Assembly: GCA_030407085.1 (NCBI GenBank)
Contig: CM059587.1
Coordinates: forward strand, 44,676,501-44,740,500
DNA from: Trichopria drosophilae
Taxonomy: Eukaryota; Arthropoda; Insecta; Hymenoptera; Diapriidae
Length of the DNA stretch: 64,000 nucleotides
Direction of reading: 5' to 3'
Shown here: piece by piece, positions 23,211-33,682 of the stretch
How the letters are laid out: each line of letters opens with the position of its first letter
Numbering within the stretch: position 1 is the first letter of the stretch
Position numbers and translations under genes: made by a program
The notes under the pieces: generated by a model
Told to the model about the DNA's origin: nothing
Database searches by the model: none
The model's input: only the letters and a program-made list of their open reading frames with translations

Positions 23211-23310
23211 CATACATACACACGCACACACTTAAATACACACACTCACATACACACACGCACGCGCGCCCACACACACACAAACATACATACACGTACA
23301 CGTATACACA
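23211..23310. repeat. CA-rich microsatellite
   Basis: Imperfect (CA)n with ACATACAT and CGCGCGCC interruptions. Copies lie at 36017-36116 and 48822-48921. The sequence just before it, GCTGAGTTTCTCGATAG, also occurs at 9595 in intron 1 of the kinase gene. Confidence 0.85.
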
Positions 23311-23494
23311 TGGAGTGCATAGTTCCTGGCATCCCCGTGGCGCACTCTGGGTATTTATTTATGCATAATATATACGTAGCGAACAGGGATATCATTACAC
23401 ATAGTAGTGTAGTAACATTGCTGGCTGTATGTGTCACCCTAGCGGCTGCTAGGCTTGGTCCCACAGACCCTTCCTTTTATACCCACAAGCTAGT

Positions 23495-24010
23495 GTGGGT
23501 GATAGTTGAATCTAAGTGACATTTGGTGTCTGTTACCATCGCATTTCATTTTGTATTCTAGAGGTAAAGCGTCCACCTGGGGTGTGCATGCGTTCTGGGG
23601 GGCTCCGCCCCCAGACCCCCCTATTTATACTAACCTAACCTCCAACCAAAAATCATGGGTGGTAATCGGAACATATTTTCTGCAGTTCGAAGGAAATACG
23701 TCGGTAACAGACACCAATTGTCACTTAGGTTTAGCTATCGCCCGTACCAGCGTGGTTGGAGATTAGGTTAGTATATAGATGGGGGTCTGGTGGGCGGAGC
23801 CCCCCAGAACGCTGGCACCGCCAAGGTTAACGCATTACCGCTGGAATACAAAATGGAGTACGGGCACCTCCATTTTCGAATTCCAAATATCATGCGTCCA
23901 CCTAGGAGATGCCTGCGCCCCCAGACCCCTCTTTTTATACTAATCTCACCTCCAACCAAAAATTATAGGCTGATAATCGAATCCTATTTCCTGCAGTTCA
24001 AAAGGAAATG
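23495..24010. repeat. GC-rich interleaved palindrome (foldback-like)
   Basis: Two inverted pairs interleave: 23495-23537 pairs with 23703-23745, and 23547-23645 pairs with 23753-23855. The second pair shares CATTTTGTATTC at its edges, GCGTTCTGGGGGGCTCCGCC in the middle, and TACTAACCTAACCTCCAACCA. A diverged third copy of the arm follows in direct orientation at about 23896-24010 (CGCCCCCAGACCCC, then CCTCCAACCAAAAA and CTGCAGTTC). No protein is supported. The order A-B-A'-B' cannot form one simple hairpin. Confidence 0.7.
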
Positions 24011-24878
24011 CTATTCATTGCTCATTTGCCAGTTTTCTGTTCATATTATATTATAATCGTTATTTAATGTATTGAATCCTTAGAAATTCGTTATCTCAGT
24101 GAAGATAAAATGAAATTATTAACTTTTAGTAGTTAAATTGACAAGATTATTGCTAATTGTGGAAAACAGCATATATTTTTCACCTATAATAGACAAGAAT
24201 TTCTTATGCAGCAGCGATGGTGTCTTACCTGCTCATTGATACTGCATACACTCAAAAAATGGAATAAATTTTTATTTGTCGTTTTATTTTTTTTTAATAC
24301 ATTACTAACTTAATCACCAAAAATGCGTGTGAAAAACTATTGTCTAAAAATGCCTCCAATAATTTCTAGAAGCGTTCGGGAAATTCACCAGTATTTTTTT
24401 CGTTTTAAGACAGAAAAATAAACCCTTGTAAGAACAATGCTTGGATTCAGATATACCAAACCACTAATAGTGTGATTATGTGTCATTTTTAACTGCTTAA
24501 TTAACTTCGTTTTATGATAAAGTTAGTTCAGTGACAACTTATTCCTATATAGCAATTGTTTACATAATGGCAAAATTAAGTTCTACGCCCAGTAACAGTT
24601 GCATACTTTACTTTAACACATTTTATTTTCTTCCTAGTCTTGAATTTAGAAATTTATATGCGAATTGTTTACTCAAGTTAGTAGTGTCAAACTTCCATTT
24701 AGATATTTTCGTCAATACACGTACTTTAGTGTTATTTTAGTGACAGTAGACGAGCGTTGTCGAAGCCGACTCTAAAACAGTACAAAAAATATTTCACTGC
24801 TACATTAAATAACAAAGGTTGGTTTTCCTTAAATGGTATACTTATTATCTCTTTTGAATAAGAAAATTTCTGGACACA
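24011..24878. other. Unit segment without gene
   Basis: AT-rich; only a 69-codon frame without motifs (24531-24740). Nothing recognisable was seen. Copies at about 36817-37685 and 49622-50489 are the same apart from poly(T) length. Confidence 0.5.
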
Positions 24879-25190
24879 ATGGAACGCCAAGACGAAAGCA
24901 ATAATGTCTCACTATTGTCACGTCTAGATAACTCGGAAGAATTATCTAGGGACAGGACCCAAGAAGTATCAAGAACCTTCTTAGACCCTTAACCCTCCTG
25001 TGCACCAGTTTTTCTTTTCCCATAAGGGAACAATGTAATTTGGAGGAGTATACTCGTCCTGGCGCACAGGGGGGTTAAATTACGTTGCCCAATTTGGTTT
25101 TTCAGAACCAGGAAGGGCGGTCGAAATGCGAGAGAAGGATCAATTAAATAATTTTAAAAATTCTTGTTACACAATTTAATACGTTTAATA
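24879..25190 (+). pseudogene. Short unknown ORF interrupted by a MITE
   Basis: ATG 24879 opens a 37-codon hydrophilic, acidic frame (MERQDESNNVSLLSRLDNSE at its start) that stops at TAA 24990-24992, inside the left end of the 90-base MITE. On the far side another frame stays open to about 25190. It may be the N-terminus of a retroelement protein, but I cannot name it. Copies lie in units 2 and 3 at about 37686 and 50490. Confidence 0.2.
24989..25078. mobile_element. 90-base piggyBac-type MITE
   Basis: TTAA at both ends encloses inverted termini CCCTCCTGTGCACCAG and CTGGCGCACAGGGGGG. TTAA target duplication plus CCC-starting ends fits piggyBac derivatives. It cannot encode anything. Confidence 0.7.
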
Positions 25191-25403
25191 AAAATATAAT
25201 ACATTAACTTCTAATTAATTTTATTTCTCCAACCCCGGTCGCAATATTATTTAAGAAATATTATTCTTAAAGTCTCAATTAATCAGCTCTCTACAGAGAG
25301 AACTGAATTAACTTGATAAAGGAATCAGTTTTTATTTCTCGGTTACGAACCGGGTTTTGTTAATATATTGAAGAAAAGAGATAGCGAGGTACTCACTTTT
25401 CCT

Positions 25404-26099
25404 AGAATAACCGAACATAAACATAACATCTACTTAAACGAAGACAAATACACAGGACTTACAACACATAGAATTAATACAGGACATAATTTTGATTTTT
25501 CAAACGTCAAAATTCTAGCAATAGAAAGAAATAAATACAAAAGAACCATATGGAAAACTTTTTTATAAAAAATAACACAAAATCAGTAAACATCCGTTTT
25601 GAAAAATCAAATTTAGCAGACACAGATATACCGCTACTTCAAGTTCAAAATTCAAAACAATAAATGTAAATAGAACGAAAACAAAATGTACACAGAATAT
25701 TATGTAATCTGAAAAACTTTTCAGTCTCCTTTCATACAATAGAAACGAAAGTGCGTGAATATTCAGACAAAAGTCTTTTTTTCATTCTACCAAAATTTAA
25801 ACACAGTGCAATTTTCTACTCTTCTTTTTTTTATAAATAATTAAAAAATTAAAAATTTCTTTTTTTTTTTTTTTTTGGTTTTTGTCACTACAAAACCGGC
25901 ATATTCTACAAATTCAAAGCAACACAACAATAATTAAATACAGGTAAGCAGATACAAAATTTAAACAAAATCACAATTCCCAAAACAAAACATACTGAAA
26001 AGTTGATCAGAAATAATCAAAAGAGTTTTTCATTATTGTAATTTTACCATCATGATATATATTATTTTGTAATTTTTTTATATATACAGAAATATATCC
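25404..26099 (+). mobile_element. 5'-truncated Penelope-like copy upstream of the main element
   Basis: It starts within the GIY-YIG coding region (AGAATAACCGAACATAAACA) and matches 27318-28069 through the stop codon and 3' region up to AGAAATATATC. About 50 bases after the poly(T) are missing compared with the downstream copy. A 5'-truncated copy joined head-to-tail to the next copy is the usual Penelope arrangement that creates pseudo-LTRs. Copies lie at 38210-38905 and 51015-51711. Confidence 0.8.
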
Positions 26100-26540
26100 G
26101 ACAATTTAGCCAAAAAACTAAAAACATATAGCTCAACCATATCCAAAGCCTACGGACTACCTAAAATACACAAACCAAACAATCCATTACGTATCATTAT
26201 CTCGACAATACACTCACCTACTAACAAACTATCTGCTTTCTATACTGAAATTATTTCTACTCTCACAAAAAAGATATCAAAAAAGAGTCAAAGACAGCTG
26301 GGATTTACATAATAAAATAAATAACTTCAAAATTCCGGAAAATCACACATTAATTTCATTAGATGTAGTCTCTTTATTTACTAACGTTTCAACTGACATA
26401 GTAAAATTAATTTTAAAAAACAATTGGAACGAAATTAAAGAACAAAAATTCCATCATCATCATCAAATTCCGACATCATTTTCAAATCTCTATACTTTCA
26501 GTTTCAAGGTAAAAACTATAAACAAAAATACGGATTACCA

Positions 26541-27482
26541 ATGGGATCATCAATAGCAGCAGATTTATTAATGGATTTTATAGAAAACATTCTTATACAA
26601 AAATTACCATGCAAACTTCCATTTTACCATAGATACGTAGACGACATTTTAACAATTGTTCCAAACGAATTTTTAGATACAATTTTACCCATCTTCAATA
26701 GCTTACATAAAATCAAAGGTTTTCAAAATAAAATTACTTTCACCATAGAAAAAGAAGACAACAAAAGAATTAGTTTTTTAGATTTACTTATTATAAACGA
26801 TAGAAATACCTTAATTACAGACTGGTACCATAAAAATACATTTTCTGGCAGATACTTAAATTTCCATTCAAACCACCCATTACATTACAAAATAGGAGTA
26901 GCTTTCGGATTAATCGACAGAGCATTAAGATTAGCACATATTAAATTTAGAGAAAAAAATCTAAAACTAGTTAAACAAATACTAACAGAAAACGGGTACC
27001 CCATATACATAATCAATGAATGTTTTAGAAAAAGAGTCTACAAAATATACAACACCCTTGATACAAAATCAAACGACAAAAAATATATCAACACCATTGG
27101 CATTCCATATTTTAAAAATATCTCAGAGAATATAAGAAGTAATTTCAGAAATAATGACATTAGAGTAGTATTCAAACCAACGAACACAAATATTGGTGGC
27201 ATTAAACCGTTCAAAGACAAAACAGACAAATTACATCAAAAAGACGTAGTATATGAAATCAAATGCAATAACTGCGACGGAGTCTATATAGGTGAAACAG
27301 GCAGACTTTTAAAAAACAGAATAACCGAACATAAACATAACATCTACTTAAACGAAGACAAATACACAGGACTTACAACACATAGAATTAATACAGGACA
27401 TAATTTTGATTTTTCAAACGTCAAAATTCTAGCAATAGAAAGAAATAAATACAAAAGAACCATATGGAAAACTTTTTTATAA
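26541..27482 (+). pseudogene. Penelope-like RT C-terminal half and GIY-YIG endonuclease
   Basis: The 313-residue frame carries the RT active-site box YVDD at 32-35, the conserved FLDLLI at 79-84, a thumb/linker, and then a GIY-YIG nuclease: a Cys pair at 242 and 245 (KCNNC), GVYIGETGR 247-255, and His264/His266 in ITEHKH. Cys-x2-Cys before YIGETGR and the EHKH box are Penelope-specific. Function in the family: the RT copies element RNA and the GIY-YIG domain nicks the target for priming. The open frame really begins upstream; codons before this ATG (FQGKNYKQKYGLP) belong to the same domain. Frameshifts upstream make the full protein impossible. At codon 4 (26550) this copy has TCA where units 2 and 3 have CCA. 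Confidence 0.85.
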
Positions 27483-28069
27483 AAAATAACACAAAATCAG
27501 TAAACATCCGTTTTGAAAAATCAAATTTAGCAGACACAGATATACCGCTACTTCAAGTTCAAAATTCAAAACAATAAATGTAAATAGAACGAAAACAAAA
27601 TGTACACAGAATATTATGTAATCTGAAAAACTTTTCAGTCTCCTTTCATACAATAGAAACGAAAGTGCGTGAATATTCAGACAAAAGTCTTTTTTTCATT
27701 CTACCAAAATTTAAACACAGTGCAATTTTCTACTCTTCTTTTTTTTATAAGAATTAAAAAATTAAAAATTTCTTTTTTTTTTTTTTTTTTTGTTTTTGTT
27801 TGCTTTCTTAGTTAAAACTCATAAAAATAATTTTTTTTCCAGTCAATAACAGTCAATAACTACAAAACCGGCATATTCTACAAGTTCAAACCAACACAAC
27901 AATAATTAAATACAGGTAAGCAGATACAAAATTTAAACAAAATCACAATTCCCAAAACAAAACATACTGAAAAGTTGGTCAGAAATAATCAAAAGAGTTT
28001 TTCATTATTGTAATTTTACCATCATAATATATATTATTTTGTAATTTTTTTATATATACAGAAATATAT

Positions 28070-28102
28070 CTGAAGAGGGTCAAAACAAATGACCGAAACG
28101 TC
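28070..28102 (+). ncRNA. Hammerhead-ribozyme-like motif of the Penelope-like element
   Basis: The core CTGAAGA is followed by a stem GGTC/GACC with a 9-base loop, then GAAAC and GTC. This matches the hammerhead order CUGANGA, stem II, GAAA, NUH. ACAG upstream (28058-28061) and CTGT downstream (28105-28108) could form a distal stem I. Stem III would be only A-C/G-U with no loop, as described for minimal hammerheads in Penelope-like elements, which may work as dimers. One unpaired G at 28077 makes stem II slightly imperfect. Confidence 0.6.
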
Positions 28103-28168
28103 AACTGTCTTATTTATTTAAAACACCAACTAAATCTGACATACGATACAAATACAACGAAGAACATT

Positions 28169-29057
28169 TTGTAAGTTATTATTATTTAATTTTTTTGTGC
28201 ACGTACACGTATTTTATACGTAGATACGAATTCAAAATTATTTTCATCTATATAGAAAACTAATTATTAGAACATTTCTGGACCATAGTTACACCCTCAG
28301 GCTCAAGCTCAACCGCTTCTCTTCTGCTTTGCGCTAAGGCCACAATGCGTCACGTAGTATTTCGTCATTGTATCAAAATCAATTGTAGAAGAAATTTCCA
28401 AATCAATATGATTTATGGAATTGTTACAAAAATTTACCAACTTGAACTTCTTAATCATACTCAATAAAATTATTCATTTCTACTCCTGCCTTGCTCTCGT
28501 TATCTAAAACATATGTTCCTATAATGTTTCCCGATTTTTACTATTTTTTTTAGAAGAGATCTGCTTTCATTCAAAGTCTTTTGCGTTACTTAGCAATACT
28601 AATATCTAATATTCCAACATATTCATCAAAAGCATTCGAAAAAATGAATAAATATTCAAAAACATGCAAAACTACTGAATATCTGAGTATCAAAATATAT
28701 GAAAGCAGCAGTCAACTAAAATTTATATAAAAAATATGTCAAGTTAGTTCTTCAATTAATCATTCGTCACAACCAGAGCATATTATCTTAAGTAGTAAAA
28801 GATTCTATTGTAAAATATCAACAAATAACTACTAGTAGTTTACTTTTTGTTTTATTTATGTTTATGCTTTATAGTCAATGTCACGGGCTTCGAATCAGAA
28901 TAGAAGCGGCTGAGCTTGAGTATAAGGGCGGTGTGACGTGTGGTCCAAAAATGTTCTAATAATTAGTTTTGTATATGGTTCAAAATAATTTTTTATATGT
29001 ATCTACGTGTAAAATACGTGTACGTATACAAAAAAAGTAAATAATAATAACTTACAA
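28169..29057. mobile_element. Foldback element with ~170-base inverted ends
   Basis: The left end 28169 to about 28340 is the reverse complement of about 28890-29057. Shared blocks are TTGTAAGTTATTATTATTTA at the tips, GTACACGTATTTTA, GTAGATAC, AAAACTAATTATTAGAACAT, GGACCA, and CTCAAGCTCA then CCGCTTCT. The interior of about 550 bases has no open frame of note. It abuts the 3' end of the Penelope-like element, so one inserted into or beside the other. Confidence 0.75.
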
Positions 29058-29770
29058 TAAAGTTCTGAAGATTCGAAATATTATTTATATTTGATAACCA
29101 TGCAAAAACTTATTGAAAAATATAGCATATTAAACTTTGGCGGTGCTAGAAAGTCGTATGTTGCGCTTTAACTCGAAAATAAAATATTGAAAATTAAACT
29201 ACCCCGCAATATTTTAAATATTTTCCATCAAAAAAATTTGTACGTGTATTTTTCTTACCATTTTAAACAATCTCTCGCATGGATTTGTTAGTATGTCACA
29301 TATTTCCAAAAATAAAAATTCTAAATCATGGAAAAATTTTTTTTTTACTAAATACCATTAATTTTAGGAAGAAAATAGTACCAAATGACAATATTTACAA
29401 ATGTATAACACATAAAAATCAAGGGCCTAAATTCTGGCTTGCCCCTCCCCTAAGTCTTAAGTAGAATTTGAATTTAATTCTAATCTCGCTACGCTTTGCC
29501 AGAATGCTCACATTTAGTGCATTAGGCAGAAAATCGTATTTTTTTTTATTTTCAGAGGAAGCAGCTAGAGTTTCCTGTCAAAATGGGATTAGTTAGTTAA
29601 TTAGTCTGAGGAGTTGAAACATATTCTCGGTAAAAAACAAATCAGAGTACAGTAGTCTTCCCCTTAAGGTTACTCCCCTTAAGGTTTATTCTTCCCGTAA
29701 GGTTTAAAACTTTCTTCCCTTATGTTTTATTTTTCCTATATTTGTCTATAAATCCTGCAATACCGACATC
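29058..29770. other. Unit segment without gene
   Basis: AT-rich. It holds three short direct repeats of CCCTTAAGGTT type near 29659-29705. The 61-codon frame at 29279-29464 has no motif. Copies lie at 41862-42573 and 54669-55381. Confidence 0.5.
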
Positions 29771-30053
29771 GCAGGTATTAAGCCTATGAAAGATAAATTA
29801 GACACTTTGTCTCGTAGTGGAGTGGTGTATCGAATACAATGTAAACATTGCAACGCAACATACAGGTTTTACATTACACAGATTGCAGACAGGTCATCAT
29901 TTTTATTACAGGAACGTACAAATTTTAGCAACAGAAAAAATGCATAGCAAACGCAAGGAAATTGAAAACTATTTCATTAAAAAAATAGACAACGCAGTGA
30001 ATATTCGCTTCGAAACACCCAACCTTCCTAATTTGAATTTTTCATTGCTGTAA
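29771..30053 (+). pseudogene. Second, divergent Penelope-like GIY-YIG fragment
   Basis: One frame from 29771 reads AGIKPMKDKLDTL and VVYRIQCKHCNATY, matching the linker and Cys-x2-Cys before the nuclease core of the main element. The GIY-YIG core itself is missing. A second frame (to the stop at 30051-30053) reads TLHRLQTGHHFYYRNVQIL and continues to the element's C-terminus. It is a different lineage from the Penelope-like copy at 26100, with an internal deletion and frameshift. Confidence 0.7.
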
Positions 30054-30490
30054 TTTAAAGTATTTCGTTTGTTTTCAAATTTCCTAGTTTTGAGAACCGC
30101 CTAATTATCTTTGCAAACGGTTTACTCGTACATATAAATACGAAAATAATGTGCGTCTTTATATCTGCCGAATTAACATCGCGGCAATATACAATAAAAA
30201 ATGTGCTTGTTATGAGGAAGGTACCAAACATATATTTACGTTTTTGTTCATAAGGAAATGTGTATACTTTTTATTCAAAATTTTTTTACTAAATGTGCTT
30301 TTTTATGCAAACAAAAACTTTTTACTAAAAGTGTTTTTTTAATTCAATGACTTCCACCTCTGAAAATAAATCTGAAGGTTCTGGAATAACATGATGGCGA
30401 ATAAGATCTCCAAGTTCGTTAAGGTACATCAACCACAATTTTTTCTCACAGTTTAATATCTTTATTTTTGTAATTGTGTGGGTAAAGTTA
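30054..30490. other. Unit segment without gene
   Basis: AT-rich. No supported gene; the 63-codon frame at 30151-30342 is low-complexity (Phe, Leu, Lys). Copies lie at 42857-43293 and 55665-56101. Confidence 0.5.
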
Positions 30491-30799
30491 GTGCGTAAAG
30501 TACTTTTGATGCCTGTTTTTCGTGCGTAAAGTTTACTTTTACGCACTTCTGACGACAAAATTCGTAAACTGAATGGTCGTGTGTAAAGTTGTACTTTACG
30601 CACTCAATCAGGCATCAAAACTTTACGCACTCTCTTTACGCACCCATTACAAATTACAAAAAATAGGATACCTAACATGGGTGTAAAGTATAACTGTTAC
30701 GCATCGGTCGGCAATTTTACGCAACACTCGACGACTTCGGCGCCTCGTATGTATAGTTCCCGACCGGTGCGTAAAAGTACACTTTACACCCTTGTTAGG
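30491..30799. mobile_element. Two adjacent palindromic MITE-like elements (TTTACGCA family)
   Basis: Element a, 30491-30630: ends GTGCGTAAAGTACTTTTGAT with GCCTG, and the reverse complement CAGGCATCAAAACTTTACGCAC, with further GCGTAAAG/CTTTACGC pairs nested inside. Element b, 30671-30799: ends CCTAACATGGGTGTAAAGT and ACTTTACACCCTTGTTAGG, with an inner CGGTCGG/CCGACCGG pair. Both are non-coding and related in motif to 13047-13137. Confidence 0.65.
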
Positions 30800-31247
30800 T
30801 AATATACTGTGTTTAAATTTTGCAATGTTCTTTCGACAATCGTTACGTTTATTACAATTTTTTTTCTTCCAAATACTGTTTTCATTTTAATTCTGTCGGC
30901 CAAAAGACTAATACAAAAAATTTTATTTTCAATATTGTGTAAAAAAAGGGGGCTTAATTAACTGTATGCTGGTACAATAGTTGTCTCTCGAGTTTTATTC
31001 AAATTAAGCTTCTTTGGTGTGTCCATTAAAACTAAAACGCTTACAAATTGTGTTGCAAGTAGTGGTGTTCTGTGTCGTAAATAGATTCGCAATTTTCTGC
31101 TTAAATTTAGGCTGATTTTTGTGATTTCCTAGACCTAACCTCACTTTCGTAATCTGGAGCACATGACACGCAGAGGGATTCAATATAAGGTTATCGAATT
31201 TTTGTAATCTCTTTTAAGTTGCCCTGACACCGATTAAACGATTTGAA
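30800..31247 (+). other. Probable 5' region of the CR1/Jockey-like LINE
   Basis: No gene. It precedes ORF1 directly and probably includes the LINE's 5' UTR, but I cannot place the 5' end. Copies lie at 43603-44050 and 56411-56858. A T/C difference occurs at 31180 (T in units 1 and 2, C at 56791 in unit 3). Confidence 0.4.
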
Positions 31248-32014
31248 ATGAGTACTTGCGGGACCTGTAAATCATCCTTCAATACATCGAGTTTCATCAT
31301 AACCTGCATTATTTGTTTGAAGCCTTTCCGTGCTAATATAAGCCGCGCAGGATTAACAGCTACGGAAACAAAAGTGTTGGAATTGAACCAAACTCCACGC
31401 ATGGTATACCGTTGTGTACAATGCCAAAAAAATGGGAACACCGATCCAGTAATGATGGAGATGATTACTGATTTGATTGAGTCAATCAACGATATTAAAG
31501 TATCTTTAGCAGCTATCGGTAAGATGCAGTGTGATATTGACGAGGTGAAAAACGTCTAGCAAAGGTAGAATCGGATATTTTGTCTAACAACGAGTCTGTC
31601 ATTGTCGAAATCTACGAGAGAGCACGCAGGGAGATAAATTTGCTTATTTTCAAAGTATCGGAGACAACCCAGGAAGAGGATCATACACTGGTCACTAATA
31701 CTTTAAAATTAGTCAGTGTTACTCCGCTAAAAATCAACCGAATTGGACCAGTAAATCAGCAGTCTACTAGGCCCATTTTAGTTAAATTAAAGGACAAACT
31801 GGAAGTTAGAAGAGTGTTGCGGGATTTGAAGAAACTTCCCCCAGTTTACTCGTTTTCCGAGGAGCACACATTCAATCAGAGGACCTTGTATAAACAACTC
31901 AAAGGGGAAGCGGCACAATACAATGCTGAAAATCCCACCTCACCCAAAGTCCCAAGATTTATCAACGGCTCTCCAACGTTAGTTACGAAAAAAACGGGAG
32001 TCTCGGGAAACTAA
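31248..32014 (+). pseudogene. CR1/Jockey-like LINE ORF1 (zinc-finger RNA-binding protein), frameshifted
   Basis: ATG 31248 opens a 103-codon frame with Cys pairs CGTC, CIIC and CVQC, a PHD/zinc-ribbon-like N-terminus typical of CR1-group ORF1, followed by a short helical stretch. It stops at TAG 31557-31559. One base earlier in the A run near 31545 the next frame reads KRLAKVESDI and stays open to 32014, including an RRM-like NLLIFKVSE and PPVYSFSEEHTFNQRTLYKQ. So one extra A broke a protein of about 255 residues. The same break is in all three units. In the family, ORF1 coats the element RNA. Confidence 0.7.
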
Positions 32015-32058
32015 TTTTAGGATCAACGGCAAGGAGTCTCATCTATTTTTATCGGTAT

Positions 32059-33682
32059 GTGAATGGGTTACGGGCTAAGCTGCATTTAGTTAGAGAGAAG
32101 TTCTCAACGATCACTCCTACACCTGATATTATCCTACTTACAGAAACATATCTTCATTCGGATATTAATGATGCCGAATTAGGTTTTGACGGATACAATA
32201 TCTTCCGCAGAGATCGTGAAACGGTAAGAGGGTCAAGAAGATATGGAGGTGGTGTACTTCTGGCAATTAAAAATAGTATCCCAGTAAATAAATGTGATCT
32301 GATGCATGAAGATATTGAACATTTGTTCGTTAATATGCAGTTTAGTAATAATAAAATTCTACTCGGTTTAATTTATATTCCTCCTCGTTCTGAATCACAA
32401 ATTTATTTTAATCATGTCGAGGAAGTAGAATCACAAATTGTAAGGTTGAACGACTGTGATATTATTCTTTTTGGCGACTATAACCTCCCATCTGTCACAT
32501 GGAGTCATTCTTCACATTTGAATAAGTGTTTTCATCCAGATTTAATGGTACGAACTAATGCCGGACATATATTTACTTTAGTTTCAACGAATGGTCTGGT
32601 TCAACGCTTTCCAATAAATGTGTCAAAAGGTTATACATTGGATTTGGCCTTAACGGCAGTACGCAAGTTTGAAAATATTCCATCGCTGGACTCACTTGTG
32701 GATATAGAAGCTCATCATGATTCATCTTTCTTTGAGTATAAGTGTACCGATAATCGTACTGTGCCTTTGCTACGAAAGCATTGGGACTTTCGTAGTGCAA
32801 ATTATAATAATATTAATTGCGATCTTTCTTCTGTCAATTGGGAATCGGTTCTCTGTCGTCAAAACCTTGATAGAAATTTATGTTCATTTTACGAATGTAT
32901 ATATCAGACTATAAATTCTCATGTTCCAATAAAAAAAGATTTTCAGCGCGGATTTTCCAATTTGGTACAACCGAGAATTGAAAGATCTGATTGTACAGAA
33001 AAAAGTAGCTCATAAAACGTTGAGGGAAACCAATTTAGACGTAGATTATCGTGAATTTAAAAGACTTCGGGCCAGGTGCATTCGGGAATCTAAGACTTGT
33101 CATTGTAATTATATAAGGGACGTGGAATCCAAATCTAGGACAAACATAAAAGCATTTTGGTCTTATGTAAAAAATTTAAAATCAAGTAACAGAATACCAT
33201 CTTGTATGCCTCTAAATGGAAATCAGGTGTGGACAGAGACTGATATTTCAAATATGTTTGCTAAACCTTTTTCATCGGTGCATATTACCTCTAGTCAAAG
33301 TACTTATGAGACGGATTTGCTCGACTCTGAATCTCTTTTAGATTATATCTTAATTACGGATCAAGACATAATAGATGTAGTCAAGGGACTGGAAGATAGT
33401 TACAGTTACGGACCTGATCTTTTACCTGCCCCTTTTATAAAAAATTGCATTAATTTGCTTCTCAAACCTTTAAGATTTTTATTTAATAAGTCATTGAGAC
33501 TGGAGTTATGCCGACTGCTTGGAAACAATAGTTTATTACACCAATTTTCAAATCTGGAGATAAAGGGGATATTGTCAATTACAGACCTGTTTCAATTATT
33601 TAGTATTATTCCAAAGATTTTAGATGCTATAGTGACAACAAAAATAACAGCGGCATTTTCATCGGTTATTATTCCTGAACAG
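32059..33682 (+). pseudogene. CR1/Jockey-like LINE ORF2 (EEP endonuclease + start of RT), broken and interrupted
   Basis: An EEP (APE-type) endonuclease: VNGLRAKL with the metal-site Asn at the start, LLTETYL (Glu), FGDYNLP (Asp and Asn), and a weak AHHDS in place of the final SDH-type box. The frame breaks near 32950; another frame carries FPIWYNRELKDLIVQKKVAH and the pre-RT region to about 33500. It then breaks again, giving RT blocks GVMPTAWKQ and DIVNYRPVSII. At 33682 the RT is cut by the 5' end of the R1-clade element just after IIPEQ. The catalytic RT palm is absent from the unit. Role in the family: target nicking and reverse transcription; this copy cannot do either fully. Confidence 0.8.

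Larger units (their letters stand above)
26100..28168 (+). mobile_element. Penelope-like retroelement body (RT + GIY-YIG), 5'-truncated
   Basis: The RT begins mid-domain with YGLPKIHKPNNPLR, the Penelope-type motif, in the frame from 26100. It shifts frame near 26285 (motif A as LISLDVVSLFTNV, about 26341-26382) and again between about 26470 and 26500, before the main frame. The 3' end carries a hammerhead-like motif at 28070-28102. The N-terminal part of the protein is missing. Target flanks are obscured by the foldback element directly downstream. Confidence 0.85.

Noticed and set aside
23110..23464. Cys/Val/His/Thr-rich frames over the CA repeat
   Set aside because: Translation of a microsatellite; the repeated residues reflect the dinucleotide, not a protein.
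25368..25568. 66-codon frame before the Penelope body as an independent gene
   Set aside because: It is the C-terminal tail of a truncated Penelope copy joined to unrelated upstream codons.
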